Below, piece by piece: positions 9,551-20,500 of a DNA stretch of 64,000 nucleotides (its first letter is position 1; each line of letters begins with the position of its first letter). The stretch lies in contig NZ_CP046172.1 in assembly GCF_011801145.1 (NCBI RefSeq), forward strand, positions 7,750,001 through 7,814,000, written 5' to 3'. The DNA comes from Nocardia arthritidis. Lineage in GTDB: Bacteria; Actinomycetota; Actinomycetes; Mycobacteriales; Mycobacteriaceae. The translations under genes and the position numbers were made by a program. The notes beneath the pieces were generated by a model that worked only from the letters and a program-made list of their open reading frames with translations, was not told the DNA's origin and searched no databases.

Positions 9551-9846
9551 TCGCCCTCTCCCAAGATCTGCGGAACCATGAACCGCTGCTCCTCGACCGC
9601 GGGCGCGCCGGACAGCGCCTCCGCCGGGGTCAGGCCCGGCGAGACCACATCGGGACGGGTCACATTGGTCGTCGGATTCGGCGACGCGGTTTCCGGGACA
9701 TCGGCGGTCGCGACCTCGGAGATGGTCCGCACGTGGCTCAGAATCGAATCCAGCTGCCCGGCGAACTGATCGAGTTCGGACTCGGACAGCGCGAGCCGGG
9801 ACAACCGGGCGAGGTGTGCGACCTCGTCGCGGGAGATGGCGGGCAC
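9547..9846 (-). CDS. gatC: Glutamyl-tRNA(Gln) amidotransferase subunit C
   Basis: A 99-residue GatC belt subunit. [19 protein letters not shown] is the characteristic N-terminal helix, and the C-terminus carries the VMVPQIL-type tail (here [12 protein letters not shown]) that docks on GatA. GTG 9846 is chosen because GAAAGGGG precedes it and the length then matches the family (about 100 residues). A longer reading to 9939 has no good ribosome site. Confidence 0.95.
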   Translation of the reverse strand: MPAISRDEVAHLARLSRLALSESELDQFAGQLDSILSHVRTISEVATADVPETASPNPTTNVTRPDVVSPGLTPAEALSGAPAVEEQRFMVPQILGEGE

Positions 9847-10192
9847 CGCGTGACCCCTTTCGGCATGGTTTAGCTTGGTGAAACGGCCGTGGAACAGCCT
9901 AATATGCGCTGTCGGCGAAGCCGTCATCAGCCTGCGCACGGCCGGAGCGAAGGCGGAGGTACGCCTAGCCTGGGCGCGAGAAGGCCTGTCGGACGGGGAC
10001 GATCACGTTCCGGTCGCCAACTCCGCGACACGTTTTCGCCACCCAGCCCGACACGCCGCATTGGCGGGAAATAGCCACATGAGCTACCTCACCCGACGTG
10101 CTCCGAGTCGATAACGCAGGCTTAGGGGTGTAAGTATTGCCAGACCCGGGTACCCGTTTTCCAGTCTCGGCCGCTCAAGGAAAGGAACGCAC
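9847..10192. other. Divergent intergenic region gatC / ACT gene
   Basis: 346 bases with no gene. It must hold the two divergent promoters. The only clear structure is one copy of a 61-base dispersed element (9906-9966), whose inverted partner lies at 14242-14302. AAGGAAAGGA at 10178-10187 is the ribosome site of the GTG-initiated ACT gene. Confidence 0.6.
9906..9966 (+). repeat. Dispersed 61-bp intergenic element, copy 1
   Basis: Begins GCGCTGTCGGCGAAGCCGTC and ends GCGGAGGTACGCCT. It matches the reverse complement of 14242-14302 at 54 of 61 positions without gaps (hand alignment). The outer 20 and 14 bases are identical and most differences are in the middle. It lies in the gatC upstream region. 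Confidence 0.75.
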
Positions 10193-10843
10193 GTGTCATT
10201 CCTGCTCCGCGTGCAACTTCCGGATCGACCGGGAAGTCTCGGCGCACTCGCTCTCGCACTGGGTTCGGTCGGCGCCGACATACTCTCGCTGGACGTGGTG
10301 GAACGCGGGGCCGGTTTCGCGGTCGACGATCTGGTGGTCGAGGTGCCGCCGAACGCGCTGCCCGACACGTTGATCACCGCGGCGGAATCGATCAGCGACG
10401 TACACGTCGACTCCATCCGCCCCTACTCCGGCGTGCTGGACACCCATCGCGAACTCGAGCTCATCGACCAGGTGGCCAGCGCCCGCGACGACCGGCTGCA
10501 GGTGCTGGTCGACGGCGCGCCCCGAGTGTTGCGGGTGGGCTGGAGCACCATCATCGATATGGGCCCGCAGGGTGCCTACCGCGTCGTCGGCAGCCCGAGC
10601 GCACCCGAGACGCAGGCCGGTTCGGCGCCGTGGATGCCGCTGGAGAAGCCGGCCGTACTGGATCCGGAAGCCGATTGGGTGCCGCAGATCTGGCGCGATA
10701 TGGACACCAAACTGGCCGCCGCGCCGCTCGGCAACACCGGCAAGGTGCTGCTGCTCGGCCGACCCGGCGGGCCCGACTTCCGGCCGTCGGAGGTGGCCAG
10801 GCTCGGCTATCTGGCCGGGATCGTCGCCACCGTGCTCGGCTGA
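10193..10843 (+). CDS. ACT-domain amino-acid-binding protein (Rv3013-like)
   Basis: A 216-residue protein whose N-terminal 75 residues form an ACT domain (LLRVQLPDRPGSLGALALAL, the typical ligand-loop start). The C-terminal part has no obvious catalytic motif and could be a GAF-like ligand domain. The gene sits between gatC and ligA as Rv3013 does in M. tuberculosis. It starts with GTG behind a strong AAGGA site. Probably an amino-acid-sensing regulatory protein. The partner is unknown. Confidence 0.85.
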   Translation: MSFLLRVQLPDRPGSLGALALALGSVGADILSLDVVERGAGFAVDDLVVEVPPNALPDTLITAAESISDVHVDSIRPYSGVLDTHRELELIDQVASARDDRLQVLVDGAPRVLRVGWSTIIDMGPQGAYRVVGSPSAPETQAGSAPWMPLEKPAVLDPEADWVPQIWRDMDTKLAAAPLGNTGKVLLLGRPGGPDFRPSEVARLGYLAGIVATVLG

Positions 10844-10847
10844 CGAA

Positions 10848-11396
10848 TCACCGCGCGCGCCAAACGTTTTCGGCGATGCGCTCGGCATTCGCGGCGAGAT
10901 CCAACCGCAGCACGGGCAGCCGGTTGCCCGCGTCGGTGATCCAATCCCGTTCCGGCACACGGACGAATCCGAAGCGTTCGTAGATGCGCATGGCGTCGGT
11001 CATGGTCGGCATCGTGGTGATCATCACCGCGGCATAGGATTCCGCGATCGCGCGGTCGATCACGGTGCGCACCAACGCGGTTCCGACACCGAGCCCACGC
11101 GCCGCCTTGGCGACGGCCAGCATCCGGAACTCCAGCTCGTCGGGGCGCGCGGTCTCCGCGTACGGCGTGCCGGGCGCCGCGATCGTCAGCGAGCCCACCA
11201 CCTGGCCCCGATACTCCGCGACCAGCACCTCGGCCAGGGGCGCGCGGCGCGCGGTATCCCTGAGCTCCGGCACATAGGCGCTGGCCGGATCGATATGCCC
11301 CTCGCCGACATAGACGTCGACGGTCAGCTCACCGATCGCCGTGTACTCGTCGGGGCGGGCCACACGGATGATCGGCCGGGCTTCGTTCGCATCCAT
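10848..11396 (-). CDS. GNAT-family N-acetyltransferase
   Basis: A 182-residue GCN5-related acetyltransferase. The acetyl-CoA pyrophosphate loop is ARGLGVGTALVRTVID (Q/RxxGxG/A motif), and the fold ends with IYERFGFVRVPERDW. ATG 11396 is chosen: AGGA lies 9 bases upstream, and a start further up (11453) would overlap the neighbouring membrane protein gene, which ends at 11428. The acceptor is unknown. Confidence 0.85.
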   Translation of the reverse strand: MDANEARPIIRVARPDEYTAIGELTVDVYVGEGHIDPASAYVPELRDTARRAPLAEVLVAEYRGQVVGSLTIAAPGTPYAETARPDELEFRMLAVAKAARGLGVGTALVRTVIDRAIAESYAAVMITTMPTMTDAMRIYERFGFVRVPERDWITDAGNRLPVLRLDLAANAERIAENVWRAR

Positions 11397-11427
11397 GATC
11401 GACGATCCTGCCATCCGCGCACGGCGC

Positions 11428-11781
11428 TCAGGAACCGAGATATGGCCGGACACCGGGGTGATCGACCTGGAAGCGCATCGGATTGCGCGGGGCGTACAGC
11501 ACGCTGAGCTGGTCGCCGACGGCGGGCCACTGGTTCACATCCCAGGCGAAACGGCCGAAAACCACCTCGCCCGGCACGCTCGGGCCGGACAGGTTGCCGG
11601 TGATGGTGACGTACTGCTCACCGCCGGCGTTCGGCAGCGGGCTCACCCCGGTGACATACAGGGTGCCGGACTCCGCGCCGACCATCGGACCCGCCCGCCT
11701 GCCGCGCAGGTAGGCGGCGACCGCGACGGCCGTCGCGGCGGCGAGCAGGATCAACAGACCGAACTGCAGCATGCCACCCAT
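11428..11781 (-). CDS. Single-pass membrane protein, OB/NfeD-like outer part, unknown function
   Basis: 117 residues: one N-terminal membrane helix (MLQFGLLILLAAATAVAVAAY), then about 90 mostly beta-type residues (YVTGVSPLPNAGGEQYVTITG). No enzyme motif. It lies 5 bp downstream of the AAA ATPase gene and 32 bp upstream of the GNAT gene, so the three are probably one transcript. I do not recognise the family. Confidence 0.75.
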   Translation of the reverse strand: MGGMLQFGLLILLAAATAVAVAAYLRGRRAGPMVGAESGTLYVTGVSPLPNAGGEQYVTITGNLSGPSVPGEVVFGRFAWDVNQWPAVGDQLSVLYAPRNPMRFQVDHPGVRPYLGS

Positions 11782-11786
11782 GCTAT

Positions 11787-13031
11787 TCAGTGCTGGGTGA
11801 GCTCACTGACACCGTCCTCGGTGCGGCGCACCTGCCAGACCGCGGCGCGGGTGCGCGGCGAGCGACCGTTGCCGCGATCGATCAGCGCGCGGTTGTTGGT
11901 GGTGAAAATCAGTTGGGCGCCACGGGAATTCGTCTCCGGATTCTGGAAAAGCTGGATCAGCCGGTCGGTTTCCTCGGCGGGCAGGTGTGCGCCGATATCG
12001 TCGACGGCGAGCACCTTCCCGGAATCCAGCGCGTCGAGCATCGCGGGCAACAGCCGCAACACCGACAGGGTGGCGGTGGACTCCTCGGCGATATCGAAGT
12101 CGGCGTCGATCCCGTTGTGCACCAATCGAAGTCCGACACCGCGGCGGGCGACCATGCGGGCGTAGAGCGCTTCTCGCGCGGCGCGCAGGTTGGTCAGCTC
12201 CCGCTCCAGCAGCACCTCGGTGATGCCGTTGTCGCGCAACAGCATATCCGCGTGGCTCGGCGAAACCGCGCACAGCTCGGCCTGTTTGCCGGTGTCGGCG
12301 ATCTCCGCGTCCAGCTCCCGCAGATAGTCGGCATACATCGGATCCGGTTCGGCCACAAGCAGATCGACGATGCCGAGCCCGGCGGTGCGCAGCAGCAGGA
12401 GCAGGCGCGCCGCATTCTCCGGGGATTTCGACAGATGACCGCCGAGGCGGTGCGCCACCGCATCGGCATCCGTCGCGCCGTGCTGCACCTCGAGCTTCGA
12501 CTCGAACCATCGATAGGCGGGCACCAGCGCCTCGGCGTACAGCTGCCCGGCGAGGCTGAGCAGCAACGCATTCGGCCGCACCAGCGGCGCCAGCGCGGCG
12601 ATACCGTAGCGCGCCGCCTCGAACATCGGGCCGACCTTCACCTGTTCGCCGGTGCGCTCGAACACGATTCGCTTACGCGAGCGCGGATGCGTATACAGCC
12701 ATTCCGCCGCGACCTCCGCGCTCTCCAACCGGAACCCGTAGGTGTACGGATAGCCCTCGGCGACGAATTCGACGACGAATTCCGATGGCCGCTCCGGGAA
12801 TCCGAGGTGCGGCGCGCGCACCGGACCCGCGTACGGATCCCACCCGGTCACCGAATCCAGCACCGCCGACCGCATCTGCGCCAGCGCATCGATCAGGTTC
12901 GTCTTCCCCGCGGCCGCCGCACCATGTATCGCCGTCACCGGCACCGCCACCGGCCCCGCCCCCCGACTCGACCGCAACTCCTGTGCCCCCGCCAACGACT
13001 TGTGATTGGTCACCTGAAAACTGCGCAGCAT
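11787..13031 (-). CDS. AAA_21/OLD-like ATPase
   Basis: A 414-residue SMC/OLD-type ATPase. It starts with LRSFQVTNHKSLAG, the usual first strand of the AAA_21 group ('F..xNfkS'), followed by Walker A IHGAAAAGKTNLIDAL. Near the C-terminus is a Walker B-like KVLAVDDIGAHL (Asp-Asp where most have Asp-Glu) and a FTTNNRAL switch. Related proteins occur in abortive-infection and OLD-type defence. No TOPRIM nuclease domain is fused here. ATG 13031 follows AGGATGG. It is divergent from a Uma2 gene (178 bp apart). Confidence 0.8.
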   Translation of the reverse strand: MLRSFQVTNHKSLAGAQELRSSRGAGPVAVPVTAIHGAAAAGKTNLIDALAQMRSAVLDSVTGWDPYAGPVRAPHLGFPERPSEFVVEFVAEGYPYTYGFRLESAEVAAEWLYTHPRSRKRIVFERTGEQVKVGPMFEAARYGIAALAPLVRPNALLLSLAGQLYAEALVPAYRWFESKLEVQHGATDADAVAHRLGGHLSKSPENAARLLLLLRTAGLGIVDLLVAEPDPMYADYLRELDAEIADTGKQAELCAVSPSHADMLLRDNGITEVLLERELTNLRAAREALYARMVARRGVGLRLVHNGIDADFDIAEESTATLSVLRLLPAMLDALDSGKVLAVDDIGAHLPAEETDRLIQLFQNPETNSRGAQLIFTTNNRALIDRGNGRSPRTRAAVWQVRRTEDGVSELTQH

Positions 13032-13209
13032 TGAGCCATCCTGTCGGGTCCGGATCCATCCCGCGACACCGCACCTCGGCATTCCGCTGCCACGATCCAT
13101 CGTGCACGGAGATTCGATCTGGTTACCGATCCTTGAATGGTCGCTCTACCAGGGCATACCAGCCGACCAAAACTGGCTCCCGATTCGGCGCGCACGGTAG
13201 CCTGTGCGC

Positions 13210-13758
13210 ATGACCGAGCTCTCAACCGCGTATCACTGGACCCCTGAAGGGTTCATTCGCGCATGGGAAGCGGGTGCGTTCAACAGTCGTGTCGAGCTCA
13301 TCGAGGGGGAGGTATGGTCGGTGGTCATCGGGGACTGGCACGGACAAGCGGTGTTCCGCGTTGGACGAGCACTTCCCGACACCGGGGTCGATATAACTTC
13401 GGCAACCCTGCCCACTGGGTGTTCGCTGCCTGATCCTGACTGCTGGGTCCGTCGCGCGAGCGCGGAGCCCGTCGGCATGGTGGGCTCGAAAATTTCCGTC
13501 TGGGATCCGAGCGATGTCCTACTGGTCGTCGAGGTCTCGGATGAAACCGTACTGAGCGACCTCAACACAAAAGCCAAACTGTATGCGCGAGCGGGATACG
13601 CGGTGTACTGGGTAGTCACCAAAGACATGATTTACGAACACACCGAGCCATCCCCGGACGGCTATCTCACAAGCCACAAATACCGTCCTGGCACCCGGAT
13701 TCCAGTGAACTACGCCGATACCACGATCGCGGTCGACGATCTGCTGTTCTCGGCGTAA
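13210..13758 (+). CDS. Uma2-family (DUF820) PD-(D/E)XK nuclease-fold protein
   Basis: A 182-residue protein. The restriction-endonuclease fold is recognisable from SLPDPDCWV (Pro-Asp), LLVVEVSDETVLSDLNTKAKLYARAG (Glu, Ser, Lys) and YWVV, the Uma2 pattern. ATG 13210 fits best, and GTG 13204 is in the same frame. Uma2 proteins are numerous in actinobacteria and most have no proven role. Its pairing with the divergent ATPase may be chance. Confidence 0.85.
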   Translation: MTELSTAYHWTPEGFIRAWEAGAFNSRVELIEGEVWSVVIGDWHGQAVFRVGRALPDTGVDITSATLPTGCSLPDPDCWVRRASAEPVGMVGSKISVWDPSDVLLVVEVSDETVLSDLNTKAKLYARAGYAVYWVVTKDMIYEHTEPSPDGYLTSHKYRPGTRIPVNYADTTIAVDDLLFSA

Positions 13759-13781
13759 GCACGACGTTCAGCTCATTCCAA

Positions 13782-13797
13782 CGGACAAAAATGTCCG
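13782..13797. promoter_or_regulatory. Short perfect hairpin CGGACA-AAAA-TGTCCG
   Basis: A 6-bp inverted repeat with an AAAA loop between the Uma2 gene and the secreted-protein gene. There is no T tract on the plus side, so it may be a weak terminator or an operator. Confidence 0.4.
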
Positions 13798-13872
13798 CCG
13801 CGCGTTACCATGCTGGCGCGTCGGGCTTGTTGCGCGGCGGATTTGCTGGACGTTCGGATTGATGAGGTAGTG

Positions 13873-14232
13873 ATGGTTGGTCGGTTGGTGGTACGTGGGT
13901 CCGTGATCGCCGCGCTCGGGGTGGGGTCGGTGGTCGCGTTCGGGCCCGGGAACGCGGTGGCCGATGCGCCGTGTCCGGATGGGACCGCGCGGATCTTCGT
14001 CGCGGGCGGCCACGACGACGAGAGCACCGACACCTGCCAGGGGCCGGGGTCCGTGACCTTCAGCTGGCCCAAGGCGGTGTCGAAGGTGTGCGCAGTCGGC
14101 TCGGCCAAGGCCGTCGTCGAGATCTCGGGGGCAAAGCCATACGCCGGAACCTACGAGCTGGTCAACGGGCACTGCGCGATGTTCAACTACAAGAAGGTGG
14201 ACTCCGCGACGATTACTGTCTCGCGCGGCTGA
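13873..14232 (+). CDS. Small secreted protein, unknown function
   Basis: 119 residues with a Sec-type signal peptide (VVRGSVIAALGVGSVVAFGPGNAVADA, cleavage near AVADA). The mature part is about 90 residues with four cysteines (APCPDG, DTCQGP, KVCAVG, GHCAMF), which could form two disulfides. ATG 13873 lies 5 bases after GAGG. No family is recognised. Confidence 0.7.
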   Translation: MVGRLVVRGSVIAALGVGSVVAFGPGNAVADAPCPDGTARIFVAGGHDDESTDTCQGPGSVTFSWPKAVSKVCAVGSAKAVVEISGAKPYAGTYELVNGHCAMFNYKKVDSATITVSRG

Positions 14233-14241
14233 TACCGCATC

Positions 14242-14302
14242 AGGCGTACCTCCGCATTCGCTCCGGCCACGCGCGGGCTACGGACGGCTTCGCCGACAGC
14301 GC
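14242..14302 (-). repeat. Dispersed 61-bp intergenic element, copy 2
   Basis: Reverse-complement copy of 9906-9966 (54/61 identical by hand alignment). It fills the gap between the secreted-protein gene and the 3' end of the QueA-like gene. Confidence 0.75.
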
Positions 14303-14305
14303 CCT

Positions 14306-15337
14306 TTAAGCGCGGAAAAGTAGAGCGCTGTCGCCGAATTCGTGCCAGAGGTAGCCGGTTTCCAATGCCGCCGCGTACGCCGCGCCGACGGTCGCCGTGC
14401 CCGCCACCGCGACCAGTAGGTCGAGATGCGATGCGCCCGGGGCGTGCCAACCGGTGATCAGGCCGTCCACCACGCGTGCGGGCCGATGCTCGCCGAGCAC
14501 GAGATCGGTCCAGCCTGAGGACGTTTCGACATATCCCGCAGGGTCGGCGGCCGACTCGAGCGCCCGGGTGACCGTTGTGCCGACCGCGATCACCCGACCG
14601 CCCGCCGCCCTGGTGTCGTTGACGAGCCGAGCCGTCGCCGCCGGAACCGCGAAACGCTCCGGGCTCGGCGGCTCCCCGGCCTCCGGCGACGAAACACCGG
14701 TGTGCAGCGTCACCGGCGCGACCGCCACACCGGAGGTGATCAGGTCGAGTACCAGACGCTGCGTGAAAGGCCTTGCCGCGCTTGGCATCTCCGCACTTCC
14801 CGGAATACGCCCGAAAACGGTGTGATAGTAGTCCACCGACCACTGCTGCGGCACATAGGAATACGTGACAGGTCGGCCGTATGCGGCCATCAGCGCGCGT
14901 GGATCGGTGTCGATATCGGCGATCCAGAGCCGCTTCGCCCCCGGCAGCCACGGCTCCCGCAATGTCGCGGAAGCGCCGCCGGGCAGCCGGATCACGGTGC
15001 CGCCGTGCAGTTTTCCGGCGGCGAACGGCGTCCGCTCGGGTGCCCGCACCTCAACCACCCACCGGCCGTCTTCCAGCCAGGTGGAAAAGTGCAGCGCGGC
15101 CGCCACGCCGTCGACCGACGCGTCGACGGCGGCGGGCAGCGTCGCCGAATTGTTCACCACCACAAGGTCACCCGGCCGCAGCTGCCCCGGCAGTTCCCGA
15201 AAGACGGCGTGGGTCAGGCGATCACCGGCCACCAGCAGCCGCACCTCGTCGCGGGCGAGTCCGCGGGCCTCGGGTGGGGCGCTCGCATTGAGTTCGGGCG
15301 GCAGCACGAAGGAACGCTCGGAAAGCAGTACCGTCAT
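14306..15337 (-). CDS. QueA-like S-adenosylmethionine:tRNA ribosyltransferase-isomerase paralogue
   Basis: 343 residues. The QueA fold is recognised by LRPGDLVVVNNSATLPA, the SYVPQQWSVDYYHTVFGRIPGSAEMPSAARPFT core (family: 'Y.....e.YQTVyA...GsvAAPTAGLHFT') and VIAVGTTVTRALESA. The usual AAPTAGLHFT loop is changed to EMPSAARPFT, so this is a divergent paralogue and queuosine synthesis is doubtful. Its start overlaps the SDR stop (ATGA), giving a coupled pair. No tgt or other queuosine gene is in view. Confidence 0.75.
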   Translation of the reverse strand: MTVLLSERSFVLPPELNASAPPEARGLARDEVRLLVAGDRLTHAVFRELPGQLRPGDLVVVNNSATLPAAVDASVDGVAAALHFSTWLEDGRWVVEVRAPERTPFAAGKLHGGTVIRLPGGASATLREPWLPGAKRLWIADIDTDPRALMAAYGRPVTYSYVPQQWSVDYYHTVFGRIPGSAEMPSAARPFTQRLVLDLITSGVAVAPVTLHTGVSSPEAGEPPSPERFAVPAATARLVNDTRAAGGRVIAVGTTVTRALESAADPAGYVETSSGWTDLVLGEHRPARVVDGLITGWHAPGASHLDLLVAVAGTATVGAAYAAALETGYLWHEFGDSALLFRA

Positions 15338-16032
15338 CGCACCGCACCCGTCGTGAAATCGGCCGCGGTGTAGCGGCCGCGGTTGGGTCGGGTCTCGATC
15401 AACCGGAGTAGCGCGGGGACAACGGCTTCCGGTTCCGGACGGTCCGAAATATCCTCGCCGGGGAACGCCGCCTGATGCATCTCGGTGCGCATATCACCGG
15501 GATCGAAGGCGTAGATCGGTATTTCCGGATGTTCGGCGGCAAGGACCGCGGTGAGCTGATCCAGCGCCGCCTTCGACGAACCATAGCCGCCCCAGTTCGG
15601 ATACGGTTCCACCGCCGCGTCGGAGCTGATATTCACCGCGACGCCGCCGGATTGGCCGAGCAGCGGCAGGGCGAGCTGCAGCATCGCCAGCGGCGCTACG
15701 ACATTGGTGCGGTAGACCGACTCCAACTCGGTCAACGGATACCGGTCCAGCGCGGGCAGCGGGCTCGGGCCCAGCCTGCTCGCGTTGTTCACCAGCAGGT
15801 CGAGTCGCCCTGCCGCCCTTATGATTTCGAATAAGCGGCCGCGGTGGGCCGCATCCGTGACGTCACCGGGGACGGCGGTGAACCCCTCGCCCAACTCCGT
15901 CGCCGCCCGATCCAGCCGGTCGGCCCGGCGTGCGGTGCCGAACACCTGCCAGCCCCGAGAGACGAGTTCCCGGCTCAATGCCAGGCCGAGCCCCGCGGAG
16001 GCACCGGTGACGAGTGCGGATCGGTGAACCAT
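15334..16032 (-). CDS. Short-chain dehydrogenase/reductase
   Basis: A 232-residue classical SDR: the cofactor motif TGASAGLGLAL, NNAS, the catalytic Ser in VNISSDAA and YGSSKAAL (Tyr-x-x-x-Lys). Arg after the first strand (GTARRADR) favours NADP. The substrate is unknown. The ribosome site AGGAGG lies inside an inverted repeat (CTGGTA/TACCAG), suggesting control at this point. Co-translated with the QueA-like gene. Confidence 0.88.
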   Translation of the reverse strand: MVHRSALVTGASAGLGLALSRELVSRGWQVFGTARRADRLDRAATELGEGFTAVPGDVTDAAHRGRLFEIIRAAGRLDLLVNNASRLGPSPLPALDRYPLTELESVYRTNVVAPLAMLQLALPLLGQSGGVAVNISSDAAVEPYPNWGGYGSSKAALDQLTAVLAAEHPEIPIYAFDPGDMRTEMHQAAFPGEDISDRPEPEAVVPALLRLIETRPNRGRYTAADFTTGAVR

Positions 16033-16041
16033 GACAACCTC

Positions 16042-16058
16042 CTGGTATTCGCTACCAG
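16042..16058. promoter_or_regulatory. Inverted repeat CTGGTA-N5-TACCAG at the SDR ribosome site
   Basis: A perfect 6-bp inverted repeat with spacer TTCGC, 10-26 bases upstream of the SDR start and touching its AGGAGG. It looks like a repressor operator for the SDR/QueA-like pair. No candidate regulator gene is adjacent. Confidence 0.5.
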
Positions 16059-16096
16059 TCGATGGTCATACCTTAAGAAAGGTTCAGGTCAAGGTG

Positions 16097-18244
<2,148 letters not shown>

Positions 18245-18333
18245 TCAACGCCCATCGAACCGGCGTTTGTCACCGACAGCCGACTCGGCCACCCAAGACG
18301 GATGCCCCTCGAAGCAACCAAGATCGGGGGCGG

Positions 18334-19395
18334 CTAGCCGAAGGTGAGGGATTCCGGGTCCTCGGCGAAGGCGCGGGCTACCTCGGTGCTCAGGGCGACG
18401 GCCTTGCGGGCCCAGGTGATGGGGGCGGTGGCGAGGCCGCAGGACGGGCTCACCATGACGGAGGTGGCGAGGGTGGTGCGGGGGAAGCCGAGGCGATCGA
18501 TGAGGCGCACGCCGGGTTCGGCGAAATCGCGCCATGTGGGTGGGGTGGCCGGGGCGGTGGTCGGGATCAGGCCCAGGACAAGGAGTTTGCTCGCGTCGAG
18601 GGCTTCGCCGATGCCGTCGAGATCCTTGACGCCGATCGCCGCTATATCGAAACCCATTGCGGCACAGGAACTTTTGCTCAGGAAGCGCAGGGCGGGCGGT
18701 TCGGCGCAGGTGTGGACGAGCACCGGCGCGGTCTGCGCGTCGATCACACCGTCGAGCACCGCGAGCGCCTCGGGCTCGGGCACGGCGGCCACCGTATTCA
18801 ACACGCTGACGCCGCGCAGCGAACCGTCCAGCACCGCGCTGAGCGACGGTTCATCCAGTTGCACAACGACTTCCGCGCCGAGCCGCCTGCGCACCTCGGC
18901 GACGTGCTGCGCCAATCCCTCGGCCAGCGATGCCGAAAGGTCGCGCACCGCACCGGAATCGGTGAGCACCCGATGTCCGCCGGGCAGCTCCACCTGGGCG
19001 GCGAGGGTGAGCGGCCCGGCCGCCTGCACCTTCACCGGATGCCCATGCCCCGCGAGACCCGCTGTCTCCCAAGCCTCTTCGAGCGCGTCCAGATCGGTGC
19101 GCAGCAGATCGTGCGCCCGTCGCGATACCGCGCCCGGCCGGGCGGCGAGCCGATAGCCGCGCGTCGTCGTATCGAATCGCAGGTCGACCAGCAGCGCCGA
19201 GGCCCGGCCGACCATATCCGCGCCCGCCCCGCGCCGCGGCAGCTCCACCAGATGCGGCAACTCCGCGAGCTCGCCGACGATCGTCGACGCCGCCTCGCGC
19301 GGGTCGGCGCCCGGCCACGACCCGACGCCGGTCGCGATGCCGCCACGCAATGCCTGTACCACCTGATTCGCCGTGCCACTACCGATTTCGGTCAC
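18334..19395 (-). CDS. MetE C-terminal-like (UROD/cobalamin-independent methionine synthase superfamily) protein, Rv3015c-like
   Basis: A 353-residue TIM-barrel protein resembling the catalytic half of cobalamin-independent methionine synthase. Visible pieces are [12 protein letters not shown] at the start, [19 protein letters not shown] and VSPSCGLA, the last two in the places of the zinc ligand His/Cys residues. Its start overlaps the 3' end of mnmA by 17 bases. The natural methyl donor or acceptor is unknown. The Rv3015c position in mycobacteria is the same. Confidence 0.82.
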   Translation of the reverse strand: MTEIGSGTANQVVQALRGGIATGVGSWPGADPREAASTIVGELAELPHLVELPRRGAGADMVGRASALLVDLRFDTTTRGYRLAARPGAVSRRAHDLLRTDLDALEEAWETAGLAGHGHPVKVQAAGPLTLAAQVELPGGHRVLTDSGAVRDLSASLAEGLAQHVAEVRRRLGAEVVVQLDEPSLSAVLDGSLRGVSVLNTVAAVPEPEALAVLDGVIDAQTAPVLVHTCAEPPALRFLSKSSCAAMGFDIAAIGVKDLDGIGEALDASKLLVLGLIPTTAPATPPTWRDFAEPGVRLIDRLGFPRTTLATSVMVSPSCGLATAPITWARKAVALSTEVARAFAEDPESLTFG

Positions 19396-20500
19396 GGCTG
19401 CCGATCGTGTCCAACTCGGCGCGGTCCTTGCCGGTGCCGGTGATGGTGCCGCTGCCGATCACCTCGTCGCCCAACGGATCCTGGCGATACACCACGACCG
19501 CCTGACCGCGTGCGACACCGGTGAGCGGCTCACGCAACCGCACCAGCATGCCGTCGCCGACCGCCTCGGCCACCGCGGGGGCGGTGCCGCCGTGCGCGCG
19601 CACCTGCGCGACGCATTCGATCGGACCGTCCGGCGCCACGCCCGAGGTCCAAATCGCCTGTGCCGCATCGACCGTCCACACCCGCAGGTCTTCGGCCGAG
19701 CCGACCCGCACCGTGCCGGAGTCGGGATCGATCCCGGTGACATAGCGCGGTTTCCCGTCGGCGGCGGGCCCCGGCAGGCCGAGCCCCTTGCGCTGACCGA
19801 TGGTAAACCCGTGCACGCCTTCGTGTTTCGCCAATTCGGTGCCGTCGGCATCGACGACGGCGCCCGGCCGGATGCCGATCTTCGCGCCGAGGAAGGCACG
19901 GGTGTCGCCGGACGGAATGAAGCAGATGTCGTGGCTGTCCGGCTTGTTCGCCACCGCGAGACCGCGTTCGGCGGCCTCCGCGCGGATCTGCGGCTTGGGG
20001 GTGTCGCCCACCGGGAACATGGCGCGGGACAGCTGCTCAGCGGTGAGCACCGCGAGCACGTACGACTGATCCTTGTCGGCGTCGACCGCGCGCCGCAGCA
20101 CACCGTCGTCGAGCCGCGCGTAGTGCCCGGTGACGACGGCGTCGAAGCCGAGCGCGACCGCCCGGTCGGCCAGCGCCGAGAACTTGATCTTCTCGTTGCA
20201 GCGCAGGCACGGGTTCGGCGTCTCACCCGCCGCGTAGGCCGCGACGAAATCGTCGATCACGTCTTCCTTGAAGCGGTCCGCGAAATCCCATACGTAGAAC
20301 GGGATTCCGAGTACGTCGGCGGCCCGCCGGGCATCGCCGGCGTCCTCCTTCGAACAGCACCCGCGCGAACCCGTGCGCAGGGTGCCCGGTGTCGCCGACA
20401 GCGCCAGGTGCACGCCGACCACCTCATGACCCGCGTCGACGGCGCGCGCGGCCGCGACCGCCGAATCGACCCCACCGCTCATCGCGGCGAGTACCCGCAT
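19379..20500 (-). CDS. mnmA: tRNA-specific 2-thiouridylase MnmA
   Basis: 373 residues. PP-loop SGGVDSAV near the N-terminus adenylates the tRNA wobble uridine. The two catalytic cysteines are seen in [12 protein letters not shown] and HDICFIP. It transfers sulfur to U34 of Lys, Glu and Gln tRNAs. The upstream gene encodes the cysteine desulfurase that supplies the sulfur, overlapping by TGATG, so the pair is one unit. ATG 20500 has AGGAGG upstream. Confidence 0.96.
   Translation of the reverse strand: MRVLAAMSGGVDSAVAAARAVDAGHEVVGVHLALSATPGTLRTGSRGCCSKEDAGDARRAADVLGIPFYVWDFADRFKEDVIDDFVAAYAAGETPNPCLRCNEKIKFSALADRAVALGFDAVVTGHYARLDDGVLRRAVDADKDQSYVLAVLTAEQLSRAMFPVGDTPKPQIRAEAAERGLAVANKPDSHDICFIPSGDTRAFLGAKIGIRPGAVVDADGTELAKHEGVHGFTIGQRKGLGLPGPAADGKPRYVTGIDPDSGTVRVGSAEDLRVWTVDAAQAIWTSGVAPDGPIECVAQVRAHGGTAPAVAEAVGDGMLVRLREPLTGVARGQAVVVYRQDPLGDEVIGSGTITGTGKDRAELDTIGSRDRNR

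Noticed and set aside
8219..9769. 516-residue plus-strand frame opposite gatA
   Set aside because: Antisense shadow of a certain housekeeping gene.
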